From: Desulfofustis limnaeus
GTDB lineage: Bacteria > Desulfobacterota > Desulfobulbia > Desulfobulbales > Desulfocapsaceae
Assembly: GCF_023169885.1 (NCBI RefSeq)
Contig: NZ_AP025516.1
Coordinates: 4,168,142-4,232,141 of the forward strand
Direction: 5' to 3'
DNA: 64,000 nt
Shown here: in pieces, positions 44,461-54,503 of the stretch
How positions within the stretch are numbered: position 1 is the stretch's first letter
Layout of the letters: each line of letters opens with the position of its first letter
Translations under genes and position numbers: made by a program
Notes under the pieces: generated by a model
Database searches by the model: none
What the model was told of the DNA's origin: nothing
What the model saw: only the letters and a program-made list of their open reading frames with translations

Positions 44461-44865
44461 TTATGATCGTTCACAGAGCTCGACCAGGATGCCGCCGGTC
44501 GCCTTCGGGTGAATGAAGGCAATGCGAGCGCCACCGGCGCCCGGGCGCGGCTGTTCGTCAATCAACTGCACGTTTCGCTGTTTGAGTTCGGCAAGAGCCG
44601 CATCGATGTCGGCGACACGAAAAGCGATGTGCTGGAAACCCTGTCCTTTTTTTTCGATGAATTTGGCTACCGGACCGTCGGGTGCAGTGGATTCGAGCAG
44701 TTCCACCTCGCTTTCGCCGACTGGGAAAAAGGCGGTTTTCACTTTCTGGCTGTCGACGGTTTCGGCGCCGGCGAATTCAAGACCGAGAATGTCGGACCAA
44801 AATGTTGTTTTTTCGTCGATACTGTCTACCGCTACACCGATGTGGTCTATTTTGAGAATCTTCAT
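44461..44865 (-). CDS. mce: Methylmalonyl-CoA epimerase
   Basis: The 134-residue vicinal-oxygen-chelate protein has the family signature: IDHIGVAVDSID with the first metal histidine H8, FQHIAFRVADIDAALAEL with the second, and the closing GGILVELCER with the metal glutamate. It converts (S)- into (R)-methylmalonyl-CoA, linking the transcarboxylase to the mutase. It is 54 bases before the mutase gene, downstream of the TetR gene. Confidence 0.95.
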   Translation of the reverse strand: MKILKIDHIGVAVDSIDEKTTFWSDILGLEFAGAETVDSQKVKTAFFPVGESEVELLESTAPDGPVAKFIEKKGQGFQHIAFRVADIDAALAELKQRNVQLIDEQPRPGAGGARIAFIHPKATGGILVELCERS

Positions 44866-44889
44866 TGGGTATCCTCCCGGAAAGGGGTT

Positions 44890-45531
44890 TCAGACCGTCT
44901 TGCTGGTTCCCTGACGGTGGTGATCAAGCTCCGGATTGGTCATGCCGCGCCAGACCATCTCAAACATGGTGTTGGCCTGCGCGGCCAGGCTTTCCTTCTG
45001 GCCGCGCAGGATCCACATGAAGAAACTGCGTTGGACAAAGCCCATCAAAAAATCGAGCAGTGTGCCGGCCCGGACCTGGGGGTTGAGGATGCCTTCCTGT
45101 TGTCCTTGCCGCAGAACATCGATCATCAGTCCCATCATTCGTGGTTGGGCGAAGGTCTGATCGTCCATCCAGGTATTCATCGGCAAGGTCATGAAGACGA
45201 TACGACCGAGACCGACGTGACGTTCGTAATAGTCGAGCTGGAGCCAGAAGACCTTGCGCAACTTTTCCTTAAGATCCTCGATTCCCTGCAGATGATCGAC
45301 GATCCGATCGGTGAGCTTGCCCATCCAGACATCGACAAAGGCGAAGACCAGCCGCTCTTTGCTGCCGTAATGCTTGTAGATGGTGGTAAAACTGACCCCG
45401 GCTCGATCGGCGATATCCCTGATACTCGCTTTGTGGAAATCGGAGTTGGAAAAAATATCCAGTACCGCTGCCTCGAGCCGTTGGTGGACATCCCGGTGCG
45501 CGATGTCCTCTCTGGTACGTTTCTGTCTCAT
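44890..45531 (-). CDS. TetR-family regulator in the propionate operon
   Basis: The 213-residue protein has a TetR HTH at about residues 15-60 (ASIRDIADRAGVSFTTIYKHYGSKERL) and a helical ligand domain. It lies inside the mmdA-to-meaB operon, between the 5S/1.3S and the epimerase genes. TetR regulators of acyl-CoA pathways often sense acyl-CoAs. A 15-base element shared by the two propionate promoters (49988-50002 and 54698-54712) is its most likely operator; this is inference from co-localisation. Confidence 0.88.
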   Translation of the reverse strand: MRQKRTREDIAHRDVHQRLEAAVLDIFSNSDFHKASIRDIADRAGVSFTTIYKHYGSKERLVFAFVDVWMGKLTDRIVDHLQGIEDLKEKLRKVFWLQLDYYERHVGLGRIVFMTLPMNTWMDDQTFAQPRMMGLMIDVLRQGQQEGILNPQVRAGTLLDFLMGFVQRSFFMWILRGQKESLAAQANTMFEMVWRGMTNPELDHHRQGTSKTV

Positions 45532-45580
45532 GATTCTGTGTGGGCAGCAATCGCTCTATGGTAGTCGTTGCTTTCCATCA

Positions 45581-47569
45581 TCAGCCGACGACGCAGAGGA
45601 CGGCGCCTTTGGTAACACTATCGCCACTGGCAAAATCGATGGCCTTGATGGTTCCGTCACAGGGGGCGGGCAGGGCGTTTTCCATCTTCATCGCTTCGAG
45701 TATCACCACCGTCTCTCCTTTGGCGACGGGATCTCCCACCTTCTTGTCGTACCGGACGATCATGCCGGGCATCGGCGCCAGGAGCATGGTACCGGCTCCG
45801 CCGCCGTTCCCGGACGCAGGTGGCTGGGGGGGCGGCGCGGCGGTGGTTGGCGCCGCCGCCACGACGTTCGGCGGTGGTGTTGCAGGTGCCGGTGCGGGCG
45901 CCGTCGGTGGTGCCGGGCGGGCGGGCACGATGGTCGGGCCGCCCACCGGATCCACCGCGACACTGAAATACTCGTTATCGACAAAGACATGAAAGCTGCG
46001 CGCTGCTGCCGATTTTGCCGGCGCCTCGCTTTTCTTTTCCACCAGTTGTCCGGCCTTGGCCTTCTTGATCAGTTCCTCCCGCTTACGGACGTCTTCCATG
46101 GTGATCGGCTTAACGCTGTCCGGTAGTGGGGTGATCCCGTATTTCCATTCAAGGAATTTCTTCCCGGTAACCGGAAACATGGCATAGAGAATCAGGTCGT
46201 CTCTGTCTTTGGCCAGAGGGCCGATCTCTTTTTTTGCCTTGTCCAGCTCAGGCTCCAGAACCTCAGCCGGCCGACAGGTGATCGGCTGTTCGCCGCGCGG
46301 GTACCCTTGCAACGCCTTTTTCTGGACCTCCGGATCGATCGGTACGGCCGTCTTGCCGTAGAGCCCGAAGCAGAGATCCTTTACCTGGCCGGTAATCATC
46401 TTGTAGCGCTCCTCCGGGGTGTCGTGCAGCACGTTGTTCACCGTCTGTACGCCGACGATCTGACTGGTGGGCGTGACCAGCGGGATCTGGCCGAGTTCCC
46501 GGCGCACTCGCGGCAACTCACGGTAAACGTCGTCGATCTTGTCCAGGGCGTCCATTTCGCGCAGCTGGTTGACCAGGTTGGAGAGCATGCCGCCCGGCGT
46601 CTGATGGAGCAGGACGTTGATATCGATGATGGAAACCTTGGAGTCATCAAGCAGGTGTTTGTATTTGGGCAAAACCTCCTTTTCGAAAATGTCGTTGATC
46701 GCGGCCAGCTTCTTGATATCGAACCCGGTGTCGCGGTTGGTGCCGAGCAGGGTCATGACCAGGGGTTCAACGGCGGCGTGCGACGTTCGGTAGGCGTATG
46801 GCGTCATGCAGGTATCGATGATGTCGACGCCGGCCTCGATAGCCTTGAGGTGCGTCATCGGCGACATGCCCGAAGTGAAATGGCTGTGCAGGTGAATCGG
46901 TACGGATACCGCCGCCTTGATCGCCTTGACGAGCTGGTAGGCGTCGTAGGGAGCGAGCAGTCCGGCCATGTCCTTGATGCAGACGGAGTCGGCGCCCATG
47001 GACTCCAGATCCTTGGCCTTGGCAACATAATAGTCGAGATTGTACACTTCGCCGCCCAGACGCGGCTCGGTCATGGTGTAGCAGATGCAGCCCTGGAAGT
47101 GTTTGCCGCATCTCTTGATCTGTTTGACCACCGTTTCAAAGTTGCGATAATCGTTAAGCGCGTCGAAGGTACGGAAGATATCCATGCCGTTTTCCGCCGT
47201 CCGTTCGACAAAGGCCAGCGCCAGGTCGTCGGCGTAATTGCGGTAGCCCACCAGGTTCTGGGCCCGGAGCAGCATGGAAAAGGGGGTTTTCCTCATGTAG
47301 CGTTTCAGTGTCCGCAGCCGTTCCCAGGGGTCTTCGTTGAGAAAACGGTGCATGGTGTCGAAGGTGGCGCCGCCCCAGGTCTCCACGGCCCAGAAGCCGA
47401 TATCGTCCATCAGTTCGGCGACGGGAATCATGTCTTCGGTGCGGCCACGGGTGGCAAAGAGGGACTGATGTCCGTCACGGAGCGTCAGGTCCATGATCTT
47501 TACCGGGTTTTCGGCGGGCGGACGGTCACTGGAATAGTTCATCGCGGTCATCTGCACATGGTCACTCAT
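45581..47569 (-). CDS. Transcarboxylase 5S subunit fused to a biotin carrier domain
   Basis: The 662-residue protein starts with an HMGL-like carboxyltransferase barrel (IMDLTLRDGHQSLFATRGRT, CIKDMAGLLAPYDAYQLV, HLHSHFTSGMSPMTHLKAI) and a conserved PYC_OADA-type domain to about 470. An alanine- and proline-rich linker follows (about 565-595), then a biotinyl domain with K628 in EAMKMEN. It transfers CO2 between pyruvate/oxaloacetate and biotin. The neighbouring genes encode the 12S subunit but neither a biotin carboxylase nor a membrane decarboxylase, so methylmalonyl-CoA:pyruvate transcarboxylase is the best reading. Pyruvate carboxylase subunit B or oxaloacetate decarboxylase alpha are the alternatives. 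Confidence 0.87.
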   Translation of the reverse strand: MSDHVQMTAMNYSSDRPPAENPVKIMDLTLRDGHQSLFATRGRTEDMIPVAELMDDIGFWAVETWGGATFDTMHRFLNEDPWERLRTLKRYMRKTPFSMLLRAQNLVGYRNYADDLALAFVERTAENGMDIFRTFDALNDYRNFETVVKQIKRCGKHFQGCICYTMTEPRLGGEVYNLDYYVAKAKDLESMGADSVCIKDMAGLLAPYDAYQLVKAIKAAVSVPIHLHSHFTSGMSPMTHLKAIEAGVDIIDTCMTPYAYRTSHAAVEPLVMTLLGTNRDTGFDIKKLAAINDIFEKEVLPKYKHLLDDSKVSIIDINVLLHQTPGGMLSNLVNQLREMDALDKIDDVYRELPRVRRELGQIPLVTPTSQIVGVQTVNNVLHDTPEERYKMITGQVKDLCFGLYGKTAVPIDPEVQKKALQGYPRGEQPITCRPAEVLEPELDKAKKEIGPLAKDRDDLILYAMFPVTGKKFLEWKYGITPLPDSVKPITMEDVRKREELIKKAKAGQLVEKKSEAPAKSAAARSFHVFVDNEYFSVAVDPVGGPTIVPARPAPPTAPAPAPATPPPNVVAAAPTTAAPPPQPPASGNGGGAGTMLLAPMPGMIVRYDKKVGDPVAKGETVVILEAMKMENALPAPCDGTIKAIDFASGDSVTKGAVLCVVG

Positions 47570-47606
47570 CGTTATTCTCCTTCGGGTCCGTATCTCCGGT
47601 TCGAAT

Positions 47607-47813
47607 CTAGCGAAGACTGGTAAAGGTCCGCATCTGGATCAGCCGGCGCATGTTCATAATTTCCTGGCGCCCGCTCAGGCTCCAGAACGTCGGCGCGGGC
47701 GGCGGAAGTGCTTCCGGATGGATGGTCCGGGCGGCCGCTTCGCTTTCCTCCTGGCAGAGGTAGGCCTGTACCGCGGCAAGGGCCGCCGCAATCTTCTTTT
47801 CCCTGTCAGCCAT
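47607..47813 (-). CDS. Small acyl-CoA carboxylase-associated subunit (epsilon-like)
   Basis: The 68-residue protein (MADREKKIAAALAAVQAYL at the start and FWSLSGRQEIMNMRRLIQMR near the end) has a helical N-terminus and a W-x-x-x-GRQE-x-M tail. Similar small proteins accompany acyl-CoA carboxylase genes in anaerobes and are sometimes called epsilon subunits. There is no membrane helix, so it is not an OadG-type subunit. The ATG at 47813 has AGGA about 8 bases upstream. It lies 37 bases before the 5S/1.3S gene. Confidence 0.6.
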   Translation of the reverse strand: MADREKKIAAALAAVQAYLCQEESEAAARTIHPEALPPPAPTFWSLSGRQEIMNMRRLIQMRTFTSLR

Positions 47814-47875
47814 GATTTTTTCCTTTGCTGGAGCTGGGCACCCCGTTTGAATTGCCGCTGACGGCAGCGGGTGCA

Positions 47876-48157
47876 TCACTCATAAATGCTGTATTCGCTC
47901 GGTGTTCCCAACAGAGCGTCGATCTCGTTCTGAATGACGATCCGTTTGTCGTTGGCCAGCCAGTCGTACCAATCCTCGGCCGAGCGCCAGGTGCTGATGA
48001 CCAGGCATCGGCCCGGCTGGTCCAGCCGTTTCAGGGTTTGTCCGGAAATATAGCCAGGCTGGGTCAGGGTGACGCTGCGCAACCGCTTGAGCAACACGCT
48101 TAGTTCAGCAATCTTGTCATCCGGGACGCTGCGTTTGATAAAGATCCTGACAGTCAT
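47876..48157 (-). CDS. ABM-domain (antibiotic biosynthesis monooxygenase-like) protein
   Basis: The 93-residue protein has the ferredoxin-like ABM pattern: IFIKRSVPDDKIAELSVLLKRLR, QPGYISGQTLKRLDQPGRCLVISTW and SAEDWYDWLANDKR. Members are small dimeric enzymes or quality-control proteins with varied functions. It lies 24 bases after mmdA within the propionate operon. A role in the pathway is not obvious. Confidence 0.75.
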   Translation of the reverse strand: MTVRIFIKRSVPDDKIAELSVLLKRLRSVTLTQPGYISGQTLKRLDQPGRCLVISTWRSAEDWYDWLANDKRIVIQNEIDALLGTPSEYSIYE

Positions 48158-48181
48158 GGTAACCCCCTTCTGTTGCTCACG

Positions 48182-49732
48182 TTATAATGGAATGTTGCCG
48201 TGTTTCTTCATCGGGTTGGTGTCCCGTTTATTCTGGACCAAGGTCAGCGCCCTGATAATCCTTGCCCGGGTCTTCGACGGTTCGATGATGTCATCGATAT
48301 AACCCCGCTGGGCGGCGACGTAGGGATTGGCCACCGTATCCTGGTATTCGAGTTCCTTATCTTTCAGAAATTGCTCCGGGTTCTCCTGGGCCTTTGCCTG
48401 TTTGCCGTAGAGGACCTCGACGGCCCCTTTGGCGCCCATCACGGCAATCTCGGCCGTCGGCCAAGCGTAGTTGATGTCGCCGCGCAGGTGTTTCGAGGAC
48501 ATGACGCAATAGGCACCGCCGTATGCCTTACGGGTGATGATGGTCACCTTGGGGATGGTCGCCTCGGCGTAAGCGTAGAGAATCTTTGCTCCATTGCGGA
48601 TGACGCCGCCATATTCCTGAGCAGTGCCGGGCAGGAAGCCGGGAACGTCGACAAAGGTGACGACCGGGATGTTGAAGCAGTCGCAGAAACGGACGAAGCG
48701 GGCGCCTTTGATGGACGAGTCGATGTCGAGTACGCCGGAGAAATGGGCCGGTTGGTTGGCGACGATACCGACGCTCATGCCGTTGTAGCGGGCGAAACCG
48801 ACGATGATATTGGGGGCGAATTGTTCCTTGATCTCAAAAAAGTCGCCGTGATCGACCGTCTGCAGAATAATCTGTTTCATGTCGTAGGCGGCGTTGGGGT
48901 TCTCCGGAATGATCTGGTTCAACGCCTCGGCAGTTCGAGTTGCCGGATCGGTGCAAGGGACGGTGGGCGGATTCTCCAGATTGTTCTGGGGCAGAAAGGA
49001 GATCAGTTTGCGCACATAAGCGATGGCATCGGCCCCCGAGGTGGCGGCATAATCGGTAACGCCGCTGCGTGAGGCGTGCATGTCGGCACCGCCGAGCTCT
49101 TCAACGGATACATCCTCATGAGTGACCGACTTGACCACCTTAGGTCCGGTTAAAAACATGTAGGAGTTGTTTTTTACCATCACGACGAAGTCGGTCAGCG
49201 CCGGTGAATAGACCGCCCCACCGGCGCAAGGCCCAAAAATAGCAGAGATTTGAGGAACGACACCGGAGGCCATGACATTGCGCAGGAAAATGTCGGTGTA
49301 GCCGGCCAGACTCTCTATCCCTTCCTGGATGCGAGCTCCGCCGGAGTCGTTGAGGCCGATGACCGGGGCCCCGTTCTTCATGGCCAGGTCCATTATTTTA
49401 CAGATCTTTTCGGCAAACGTCTCGGACAAGGAACCACCGAGAACGGTGAAGTCCTGGGCGAATACATAGACAATGCGGCCGTCGATGGTTCCGTGACCGG
49501 TAACCACGCCGTCACCAAGAATCTTCTGCTTCTGCATGCCGAAGTCGGAGCAACGATGGGTCTTGAACATGTCGAATTCCTCGAAAGACCCTTCATCAAG
49601 CAACAGATTGATCCGCTCCCGAGCGGTCAGTCGGCCCAACGAGTGAAGCTTGTCGATACGTTTCTTCCCGCCGCCGAGCAGGGCTTCAGCCCGCAATTTC
49701 TGGAGATACTCCAGTCGTTCGATGGTGTTCAT
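48182..49732 (-). CDS. mmdA: Methylmalonyl-CoA carboxyltransferase 12S subunit
   Basis: The 516-residue protein is an acyl-CoA carboxyltransferase with two crotonase halves: [56 protein letters not shown], and in the second half [20 protein letters not shown] and [18 protein letters not shown]. It moves the carboxyl group between methylmalonyl-CoA and biotin. The same family includes propionyl-CoA carboxylase beta, but the partner genes favour transcarboxylase. It is the first gene of the unit that runs to meaB, with a TTGACA promoter candidate about 295 bases upstream. AAGGAG precedes the start codon. Confidence 0.93.
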   Translation of the reverse strand: MNTIERLEYLQKLRAEALLGGGKKRIDKLHSLGRLTARERINLLLDEGSFEEFDMFKTHRCSDFGMQKQKILGDGVVTGHGTIDGRIVYVFAQDFTVLGGSLSETFAEKICKIMDLAMKNGAPVIGLNDSGGARIQEGIESLAGYTDIFLRNVMASGVVPQISAIFGPCAGGAVYSPALTDFVVMVKNNSYMFLTGPKVVKSVTHEDVSVEELGGADMHASRSGVTDYAATSGADAIAYVRKLISFLPQNNLENPPTVPCTDPATRTAEALNQIIPENPNAAYDMKQIILQTVDHGDFFEIKEQFAPNIIVGFARYNGMSVGIVANQPAHFSGVLDIDSSIKGARFVRFCDCFNIPVVTFVDVPGFLPGTAQEYGGVIRNGAKILYAYAEATIPKVTIITRKAYGGAYCVMSSKHLRGDINYAWPTAEIAVMGAKGAVEVLYGKQAKAQENPEQFLKDKELEYQDTVANPYVAAQRGYIDDIIEPSKTRARIIRALTLVQNKRDTNPMKKHGNIPL

Positions 49733-49987
49733 GCCAACTCCTTGGGTCTGGGTGGTGTTGGTGATTGTTCTGATGCAGAAAAATACCGATGCTGCACGAG
49801 ATGATGGTAGGAGATGAGCGCAACCGGATGGAGCACCGGTTGACTCGTGCCGATGCGTGGCAAAGCGCCTGTGAAAGTCGAGGGGGCGTCCAGAAGGGAA
49901 ATGACGTTATCGGCAATTGTATCCACTATCAATCTGAAGTAGCGAGCAAAAACTGCCGTCATGGAATCCCCGAAGAAGAGTGATCAT

Positions 49988-50032
49988 AACAATGTTACTG
50001 TTTGTTTTAGGTGAATCTTGCCCCCTTGTCAA
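49988..50032 (-). promoter_or_regulatory. Promoter of the mmdA-meaB unit with operator-like site
   Basis: On the minus strand TTGACA (50032-50027), a 17-base spacer and TAAAAC (50009-50004) form a sigma-70-type promoter. AACAGTAACATTGTT (50002-49988) follows one base later, over the expected start of transcription. Its core TAACA-T-TGTTA is a perfect dyad. The same 15 bases occur in the same orientation before prpE (54712-54698). A repressor bound here would block initiation. Confidence 0.65.
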
Positions 50033-50185
50033 GGGAAAATAAACGTGGGGAAGGGCTTATCTCGAAGGACCAGTGGCCCTTGTTCGTAGGAATGTGAGGC
50101 TATCTTCGCGATGAGCGGCGTAGGGGGTGCGGGAACCAGTTATCGGACTGGAAACGTGAGAGTCGAGAGGAAAAAGGGTGGTTAG

Positions 50186-50220
50186 CGGACGAGAAAAGAA
50201 CAACGTTCTTTCCTCGTCCG
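50186..50220 (-). terminator. Terminator after sucD
   Basis: Arms 50186-50201 and 50205-50220 (16 bases each, one mismatch, 3-base loop AAC) form a very stable hairpin 45 bases after the sucD stop. On the minus strand a TTTTT run follows about 11 bases later. It should end the prpE-sucC-sucD transcript and separate it from the mmdA unit. Confidence 0.7.
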
Positions 50221-50264
50221 TTGGGCGGTCGGCGCCTGCTGGAGGGTTGCCGTCTTCGAACCGG

Positions 50265-51158
50265 TCAATGGCGGGTCTCTGATGCGCTGGCGTACACGTC
50301 GGCGCAGAGTTTGCCGAGTGAGCCGAGATCGCGGCACACATGAATGCCGGCCTTTTCCATGGCTTCGATTTTAGCGGCGGCCGTACCGCTACCGCCGCTG
50401 ACTATGGCACCGGCGTGTCCCATGCGTCTTCCCGGAGGTGCCGTCAAGCCGGCAATAAAGCCGATCACCGGTTTGCTCATATGGGCGGCCACCCAGGCCG
50501 CCGCTTCTTCTTCGGCGCTACCGCCGATCTCTCCGACCATGACCACTGCTTTGGTTTCCGGGTCGGCCTCGAAGGCCTGCAGACAATCGATAAAGCCGGT
50601 GCCGTTGATCGGATCGCCGCCAATGCCGACACAGGTGGTTTGTCCGAGTTGTTGCCCGGTCAGTTGGTGGACGACTTCGTAGGTGAGGGTTCCAGATCGG
50701 GAAACAACCCCAAAGGGGCCGCCGGGACGGTGGATGGCGCCGGGCATAATGCCGATTTTGCAGGCTCCGGGGGTGATGATGCCGGGACAGTTCGGGCCGA
50801 TCAGCCGTGTCTCTTTACCGGCGAGGTAATTTTTAACCTTCAGCATATCCATAACCGGAATGCCCTCGGTGATACAGACGATGAGCTTAAGCCCAGCGTC
50901 CACGGCCTCCAGGATGGCATCGGCGGCGAAAGGCGGGGGAACGAAGATCAGCGAGGTGTCGGGGGCCACTGCCCGGCAGGCCTCGGCAACCGAGTTGAAG
51001 ACCGGGACGTCGTCGACACGTTGTCCGCCCTTTCCTGGGGTGACTCCGCCGACCACCTGAGTTCCGTAGGCGATGCACTGTCTGGTATGGAACTGTCCTT
51101 CCTGGCCGGTGATTCCTTGAACGATGACACGGGTGTTGTGGTTGACGAAAATAGCCAT
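50265..51158 (-). CDS. sucD: Succinyl-CoA synthetase alpha subunit
   Basis: The 297-residue subunit has the CoA-binding segment ([23 protein letters not shown], here cut in parts) and the phospho-histidine H248 in [12 protein letters not shown]. With SucC it converts succinyl-CoA, ADP or GDP and phosphate into succinate, CoA and ATP or GTP, the substrate-level phosphorylation step of propionate oxidation. It lies about 110 bases after sucC on the same strand. Confidence 0.96.
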   Translation of the reverse strand: MAIFVNHNTRVIVQGITGQEGQFHTRQCIAYGTQVVGGVTPGKGGQRVDDVPVFNSVAEACRAVAPDTSLIFVPPPFAADAILEAVDAGLKLIVCITEGIPVMDMLKVKNYLAGKETRLIGPNCPGIITPGACKIGIMPGAIHRPGGPFGVVSRSGTLTYEVVHQLTGQQLGQTTCVGIGGDPINGTGFIDCLQAFEADPETKAVVMVGEIGGSAEEEAAAWVAAHMSKPVIGFIAGLTAPPGRRMGHAGAIVSGGSGTAAAKIEAMEKAGIHVCRDLGSLGKLCADVYASASETRH

Positions 51159-51268
51159 GGGTGTCGTGTATGGTTGAAGTTAACGGATCAAAATCGATGT
51201 CTTAAATGGCTTCATGCGCGTATAGGGAGCTCCAGCCAAAAGAGCTGCTCAGCTCTGCGACCACCTTT

Positions 51269-52429
51269 TCAGCGATCGGCAATGGCGGCAACCTTGGTGG
51301 CGGCATCGGTTAAATCGACGGCATTGATCAACTCAAAGCCCGATTCGGCCAGGATGCGCCTGCCTTCATCGACGTTGGTCCCTTCCATCCGTACCACCAC
51401 CGGTACTCGCAGGCCAATCGCCCGGGCCGCCTGAACCACGCCCTGGGCGAGGATGTCGCAGCGAAGAATGCCACCGAAGATGTTGATGAATATGCCTTTT
51501 ACATGGGGATCGCTGAGGATGATGCGAAAGCCGTTTTCCACTTTTTCGGCGGTGGCGCCGCCGCCCACATCGAGAAAATTGGCCGGTTCTGCTCCCGCCT
51601 GCTTGATCAGATCCATGGTCGCCATGGCCAAGCCGGCACCATTCACCATGTTGCCGACGGTACCTTCGAGTTTGATATAATTGAGATCAAAACGGGAGGC
51701 CTCCAGTTCCTGAGGGTCTTCTTCCAGGGGATCGCGCATGGCGGCGATGTCGGGATGGCGAAACAGGCTGTTGGCGTCGATATCGACCTTGGCGTCGAGC
51801 GCCACCAGGTTTTCGTCGCTGGTCACGATCAATGGGTTGATCTCAACCAGGGAACAGTCATATTCGATGAACAGTCGGTAGAGATTGGCCAGCACAACCC
51901 CGAATTGTTTAGCCGGAGGACCGCTGAGTCCTAGAGCAACGACGACCTGCCTGGTGTGATAAGGTTTCAGCCCGAGTAAGGGATTGATGCCGATTTTGAT
52001 GATTCGCTCCGGCGTCCGGGCCGCGACTTCTTCGATATCCATGCCTCCATCAGGGCTGGCGATGATCGTTACCGTCGCATCGTCACGGTTGACGATGAGG
52101 CTGAGATAGAGTTCGCGAGCGATGGAGACGCCGCTCTCCACGAGAACCTTATTGACGCGCTTCCCGGTTCCGCCGGTCTGTTGGGTAATCAGTTCCATCC
52201 CCAGGATGGCCTCGGCAGCCGCAACCGCCTCGTCGCCGCTTTTGGCCAGACGAACACCGCCACCCTTTCCCCGGCCGCCGGCGTGAACTTGGGCCTTGAC
52301 GGCAACGGGCAGTCCGAGTGAAGCGACAGCGCCCGGGACGGCGGCTGATGTTTCGCAAACGACGCCGTCGGGTACGGGAATGGTATATGTTCTGAACAAC
52401 TCCTTGGCCTGATATTCGTGGATTTTCAT
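51269..52429 (-). CDS. sucC: Succinyl-CoA synthetase beta subunit
   Basis: The 386-residue subunit begins [20 protein letters not shown] and has the ATP-grasp motif [19 protein letters not shown], then [19 protein letters not shown] and [12 protein letters not shown]. It provides the nucleotide site of the SucCD enzyme. The ATG at 52429 has AGGGAAG just upstream; the in-frame ATG at 52450 would add seven residues not typical of the family. It lies downstream of prpE. Confidence 0.96.
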   Translation of the reverse strand: MKIHEYQAKELFRTYTIPVPDGVVCETSAAVPGAVASLGLPVAVKAQVHAGGRGKGGGVRLAKSGDEAVAAAEAILGMELITQQTGGTGKRVNKVLVESGVSIARELYLSLIVNRDDATVTIIASPDGGMDIEEVAARTPERIIKIGINPLLGLKPYHTRQVVVALGLSGPPAKQFGVVLANLYRLFIEYDCSLVEINPLIVTSDENLVALDAKVDIDANSLFRHPDIAAMRDPLEEDPQELEASRFDLNYIKLEGTVGNMVNGAGLAMATMDLIKQAGAEPANFLDVGGGATAEKVENGFRIILSDPHVKGIFINIFGGILRCDILAQGVVQAARAIGLRVPVVVRMEGTNVDEGRRILAESGFELINAVDLTDAATKVAAIADR

Positions 52430-52604
52430 GAGAATCTTCCCTGGACGCATTAAATCAATAGCATCGGCAGCAGTTCGAGTCGCTGCGCAAACGCCGGTTC
52501 ACCGTCGCTTTTAGCAATGCCGGCCGTAAATGTCAACAGGCGGCTGGCACTCCATGCCCCCGAGCCGCTCCGGACCGTGCTGCGCCACGGGGTGGCCGAT
52601 GGAA

Positions 52605-54503
52605 TCAACTGGTACGTCTGATCCCCATATCTTTCAGCGTTTCGCTGATTTCCTCGAGAATGGCCGGGTCGTCGATGGTGGAAGGTGCCCGATACTGTTT
52701 ACCGGCAGCTATGGAACGCATGGTGCCACGAAGGATTTTCCCGGATCGGGTCTTGGGCAATCGTGCGACAGCTGAGGATTCTCGGAAACAGGCGATGGCC
52801 CCGATTTTGTCGCGTACCATTTTGACCAGTTCTGCCTTGATTTCATCGACATTACGCTCGACACCGGATTTGAGTACGAAGAGGCCGACCGGTACCTGTC
52901 CCTTGATCGGGTCTTCGGTGCCGATGACGGCGCATTCGGCGATATCCGGATGGGTGGCAATGACTTCCTCCATGGCGCCGGTGGACAACCGATGGCCGGC
53001 CACGTTGATGACATCGTCCATCCTGCCCATGACAAAGATATAGCCGTCTTCGTCAATATAGCCGCCATCGCTGGTCTCGTAATAGCCGGGAAAAGTAGAC
53101 ATGTACGATTGCACGAAACGTTCGTCGTTGCGCCAGAGTGTCACCAGCGTACCGGGGGGCAGGGGCAGTTTGACGACGATATTGCCTTCGGTATTGGGGC
53201 CGACCTCTTTACCGGCGCCGTCGACGATCCGTACATCGTAGCCGGGGGCTGCTTTGGTCGGAGAGCCGGGCTTGATCGGCAGTTCTTGGATACCGCGGCA
53301 ATTGGCGGCGATGGCCCACCCCGTTTCGGTCTGCCACCAATGGTCGATGACCGGCACTTTGAGCAGTTTGGAGGCCCAGTGGTAGGTGTCGGGATCGAGT
53401 CGTTCGCCGGCCAGGTAGAGCGCCTCGAAGCGGGAAAGGTCGTATTGGGCGATGAAGGTGCCGTTCGGGTCCTCCTTTTTGATGGCGCGAAAAGCGGTGG
53501 GCGCGGTGAACAGTGATTTGACCCGATGTTGCGCAATCACCCGCCAGAACGCGCCGGCGTCTGGAGTGCCGATCGGTTTGCCTTCGTAAAGGACGGTGGT
53601 GGCGCCTTTGAGCAGCGGCCCGTAGACGATGTACGAGTGGCCAACCACCCAGCCGACGTCGGAGGCTGACCAGAAGACATCGCCTTGATCGATGTTGTAA
53701 ATGGCCTTCATGGTCCACAGCAAAGCCACCGCGTGGCCACCATTATCGCGCAGGACTCCTTTGGGCATGCCGGTTGTTCCCGAGGTGTAGAGGATATAGA
53801 GCGGATCGGTGGCGGCGACCGGAACACAATCGACAGCTGGAGCGTTGACGAGCGCCTCGTTCCAGTCCAGATCTCTGCCGGGGTGCAGTTCGGCATGTAT
53901 GAAGGGTCGCTGGAGAACAACACAGTGTTTGAATTTGTGATCGGCGATACCGGCGGCCTCGTCGACTATCGGCTTGTAGGCCAGCGTTTTTTTGCCCTCG
54001 ATGGCGCCGGAGGCGGTCAAGAGGATCTTGGGTTGGGCATGGTTGATCCGGACCGCCAGCTCGTTGGCGGCAAAACCGCCGAAGACCACGGAATGAACGG
54101 CACCGATACGGGCGCAGGCAAGCATGGCGTAGGCTGCTTCGGGGATCATCGGCATGTAAATGATGACCGTGTCGCCTTTCTCAACCCCGAGTTGACGAAG
54201 GACACCAGCTAGGCGGGCGACGTTGTCCTGCAGGTGCCGGTAGGTTATCTTGCTGACGGTGCCGGTCACCGGACTGTCGTAAATGATGGCCACCTGGTCA
54301 CCCCGACCACCGGCCACATGCCGATCGACGGCGTTGTAACAGGTATTCATCGAGGCGCCGGTGAACCATCGGTAAAAAGGCGGGTTCGATGCGTCGAGAA
54401 CGGCCTCCCAGGTTTGATACCAATCGATATCTGCAGCTGCTTTGGCCCAGAAAACATCGGGGTTGGTGATACTTTCGGCAAACACTTTGTCGTAATCGGC
54501 CAT
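52605..54503 (-). CDS. prpE: Propionyl-CoA synthetase (AMP-forming)
   Basis: The 632-residue enzyme belongs to the acetyl-CoA synthetase family: YILYTSGTTGMPKGVLRDNG adenylation loop, WWQTETGW motif and the C-terminal catalytic K589 in KTRSGKILRG. The N-terminal ACAS_N-like part and the linkage to methylmalonyl-CoA genes favour propionate over acetate as substrate; PrpE and Acs are closely related, so acetate cannot be excluded. It activates propionate at the expense of two ATP equivalents. It is the first gene of the prpE-sucCD unit. Confidence 0.88.
   Translation of the reverse strand: MADYDKVFAESITNPDVFWAKAAADIDWYQTWEAVLDASNPPFYRWFTGASMNTCYNAVDRHVAGGRGDQVAIIYDSPVTGTVSKITYRHLQDNVARLAGVLRQLGVEKGDTVIIYMPMIPEAAYAMLACARIGAVHSVVFGGFAANELAVRINHAQPKILLTASGAIEGKKTLAYKPIVDEAAGIADHKFKHCVVLQRPFIHAELHPGRDLDWNEALVNAPAVDCVPVAATDPLYILYTSGTTGMPKGVLRDNGGHAVALLWTMKAIYNIDQGDVFWSASDVGWVVGHSYIVYGPLLKGATTVLYEGKPIGTPDAGAFWRVIAQHRVKSLFTAPTAFRAIKKEDPNGTFIAQYDLSRFEALYLAGERLDPDTYHWASKLLKVPVIDHWWQTETGWAIAANCRGIQELPIKPGSPTKAAPGYDVRIVDGAGKEVGPNTEGNIVVKLPLPPGTLVTLWRNDERFVQSYMSTFPGYYETSDGGYIDEDGYIFVMGRMDDVINVAGHRLSTGAMEEVIATHPDIAECAVIGTEDPIKGQVPVGLFVLKSGVERNVDEIKAELVKMVRDKIGAIACFRESSAVARLPKTRSGKILRGTMRSIAAGKQYRAPSTIDDPAILEEISETLKDMGIRRTS

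Larger units (their letters stand above)
49733..50264. other. Intergenic region between sucD and mmdA
   Basis: This 532-base stretch holds a long hairpin that ends the prpE-sucCD transcript (50186-50220) and the mmdA promoter with the shared 15-base site (49988-50032), both listed separately. The leader from the predicted start of transcription to mmdA is about 265 bases. I see no gene in it. Confidence 0.6.

Noticed and set aside
41541..44466. Plus-strand frames opposite meaB and the mutase
   Set aside because: They are antisense shadows with no recognisable motif; the minus strand gives complete enzymes.
46307..47623. Plus-strand frame of 438 codons opposite the 5S/1.3S gene
   Set aside because: It is the antisense of a highly biased coding sequence and has no domain; the minus strand encodes a clear carboxyltransferase.
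45581..49732. Sodium-pumping methylmalonyl-CoA or oxaloacetate decarboxylase
   Set aside because: There is no membrane beta subunit and no OadG-type membrane protein. The small protein at 47607-47813 lacks a hydrophobic helix.
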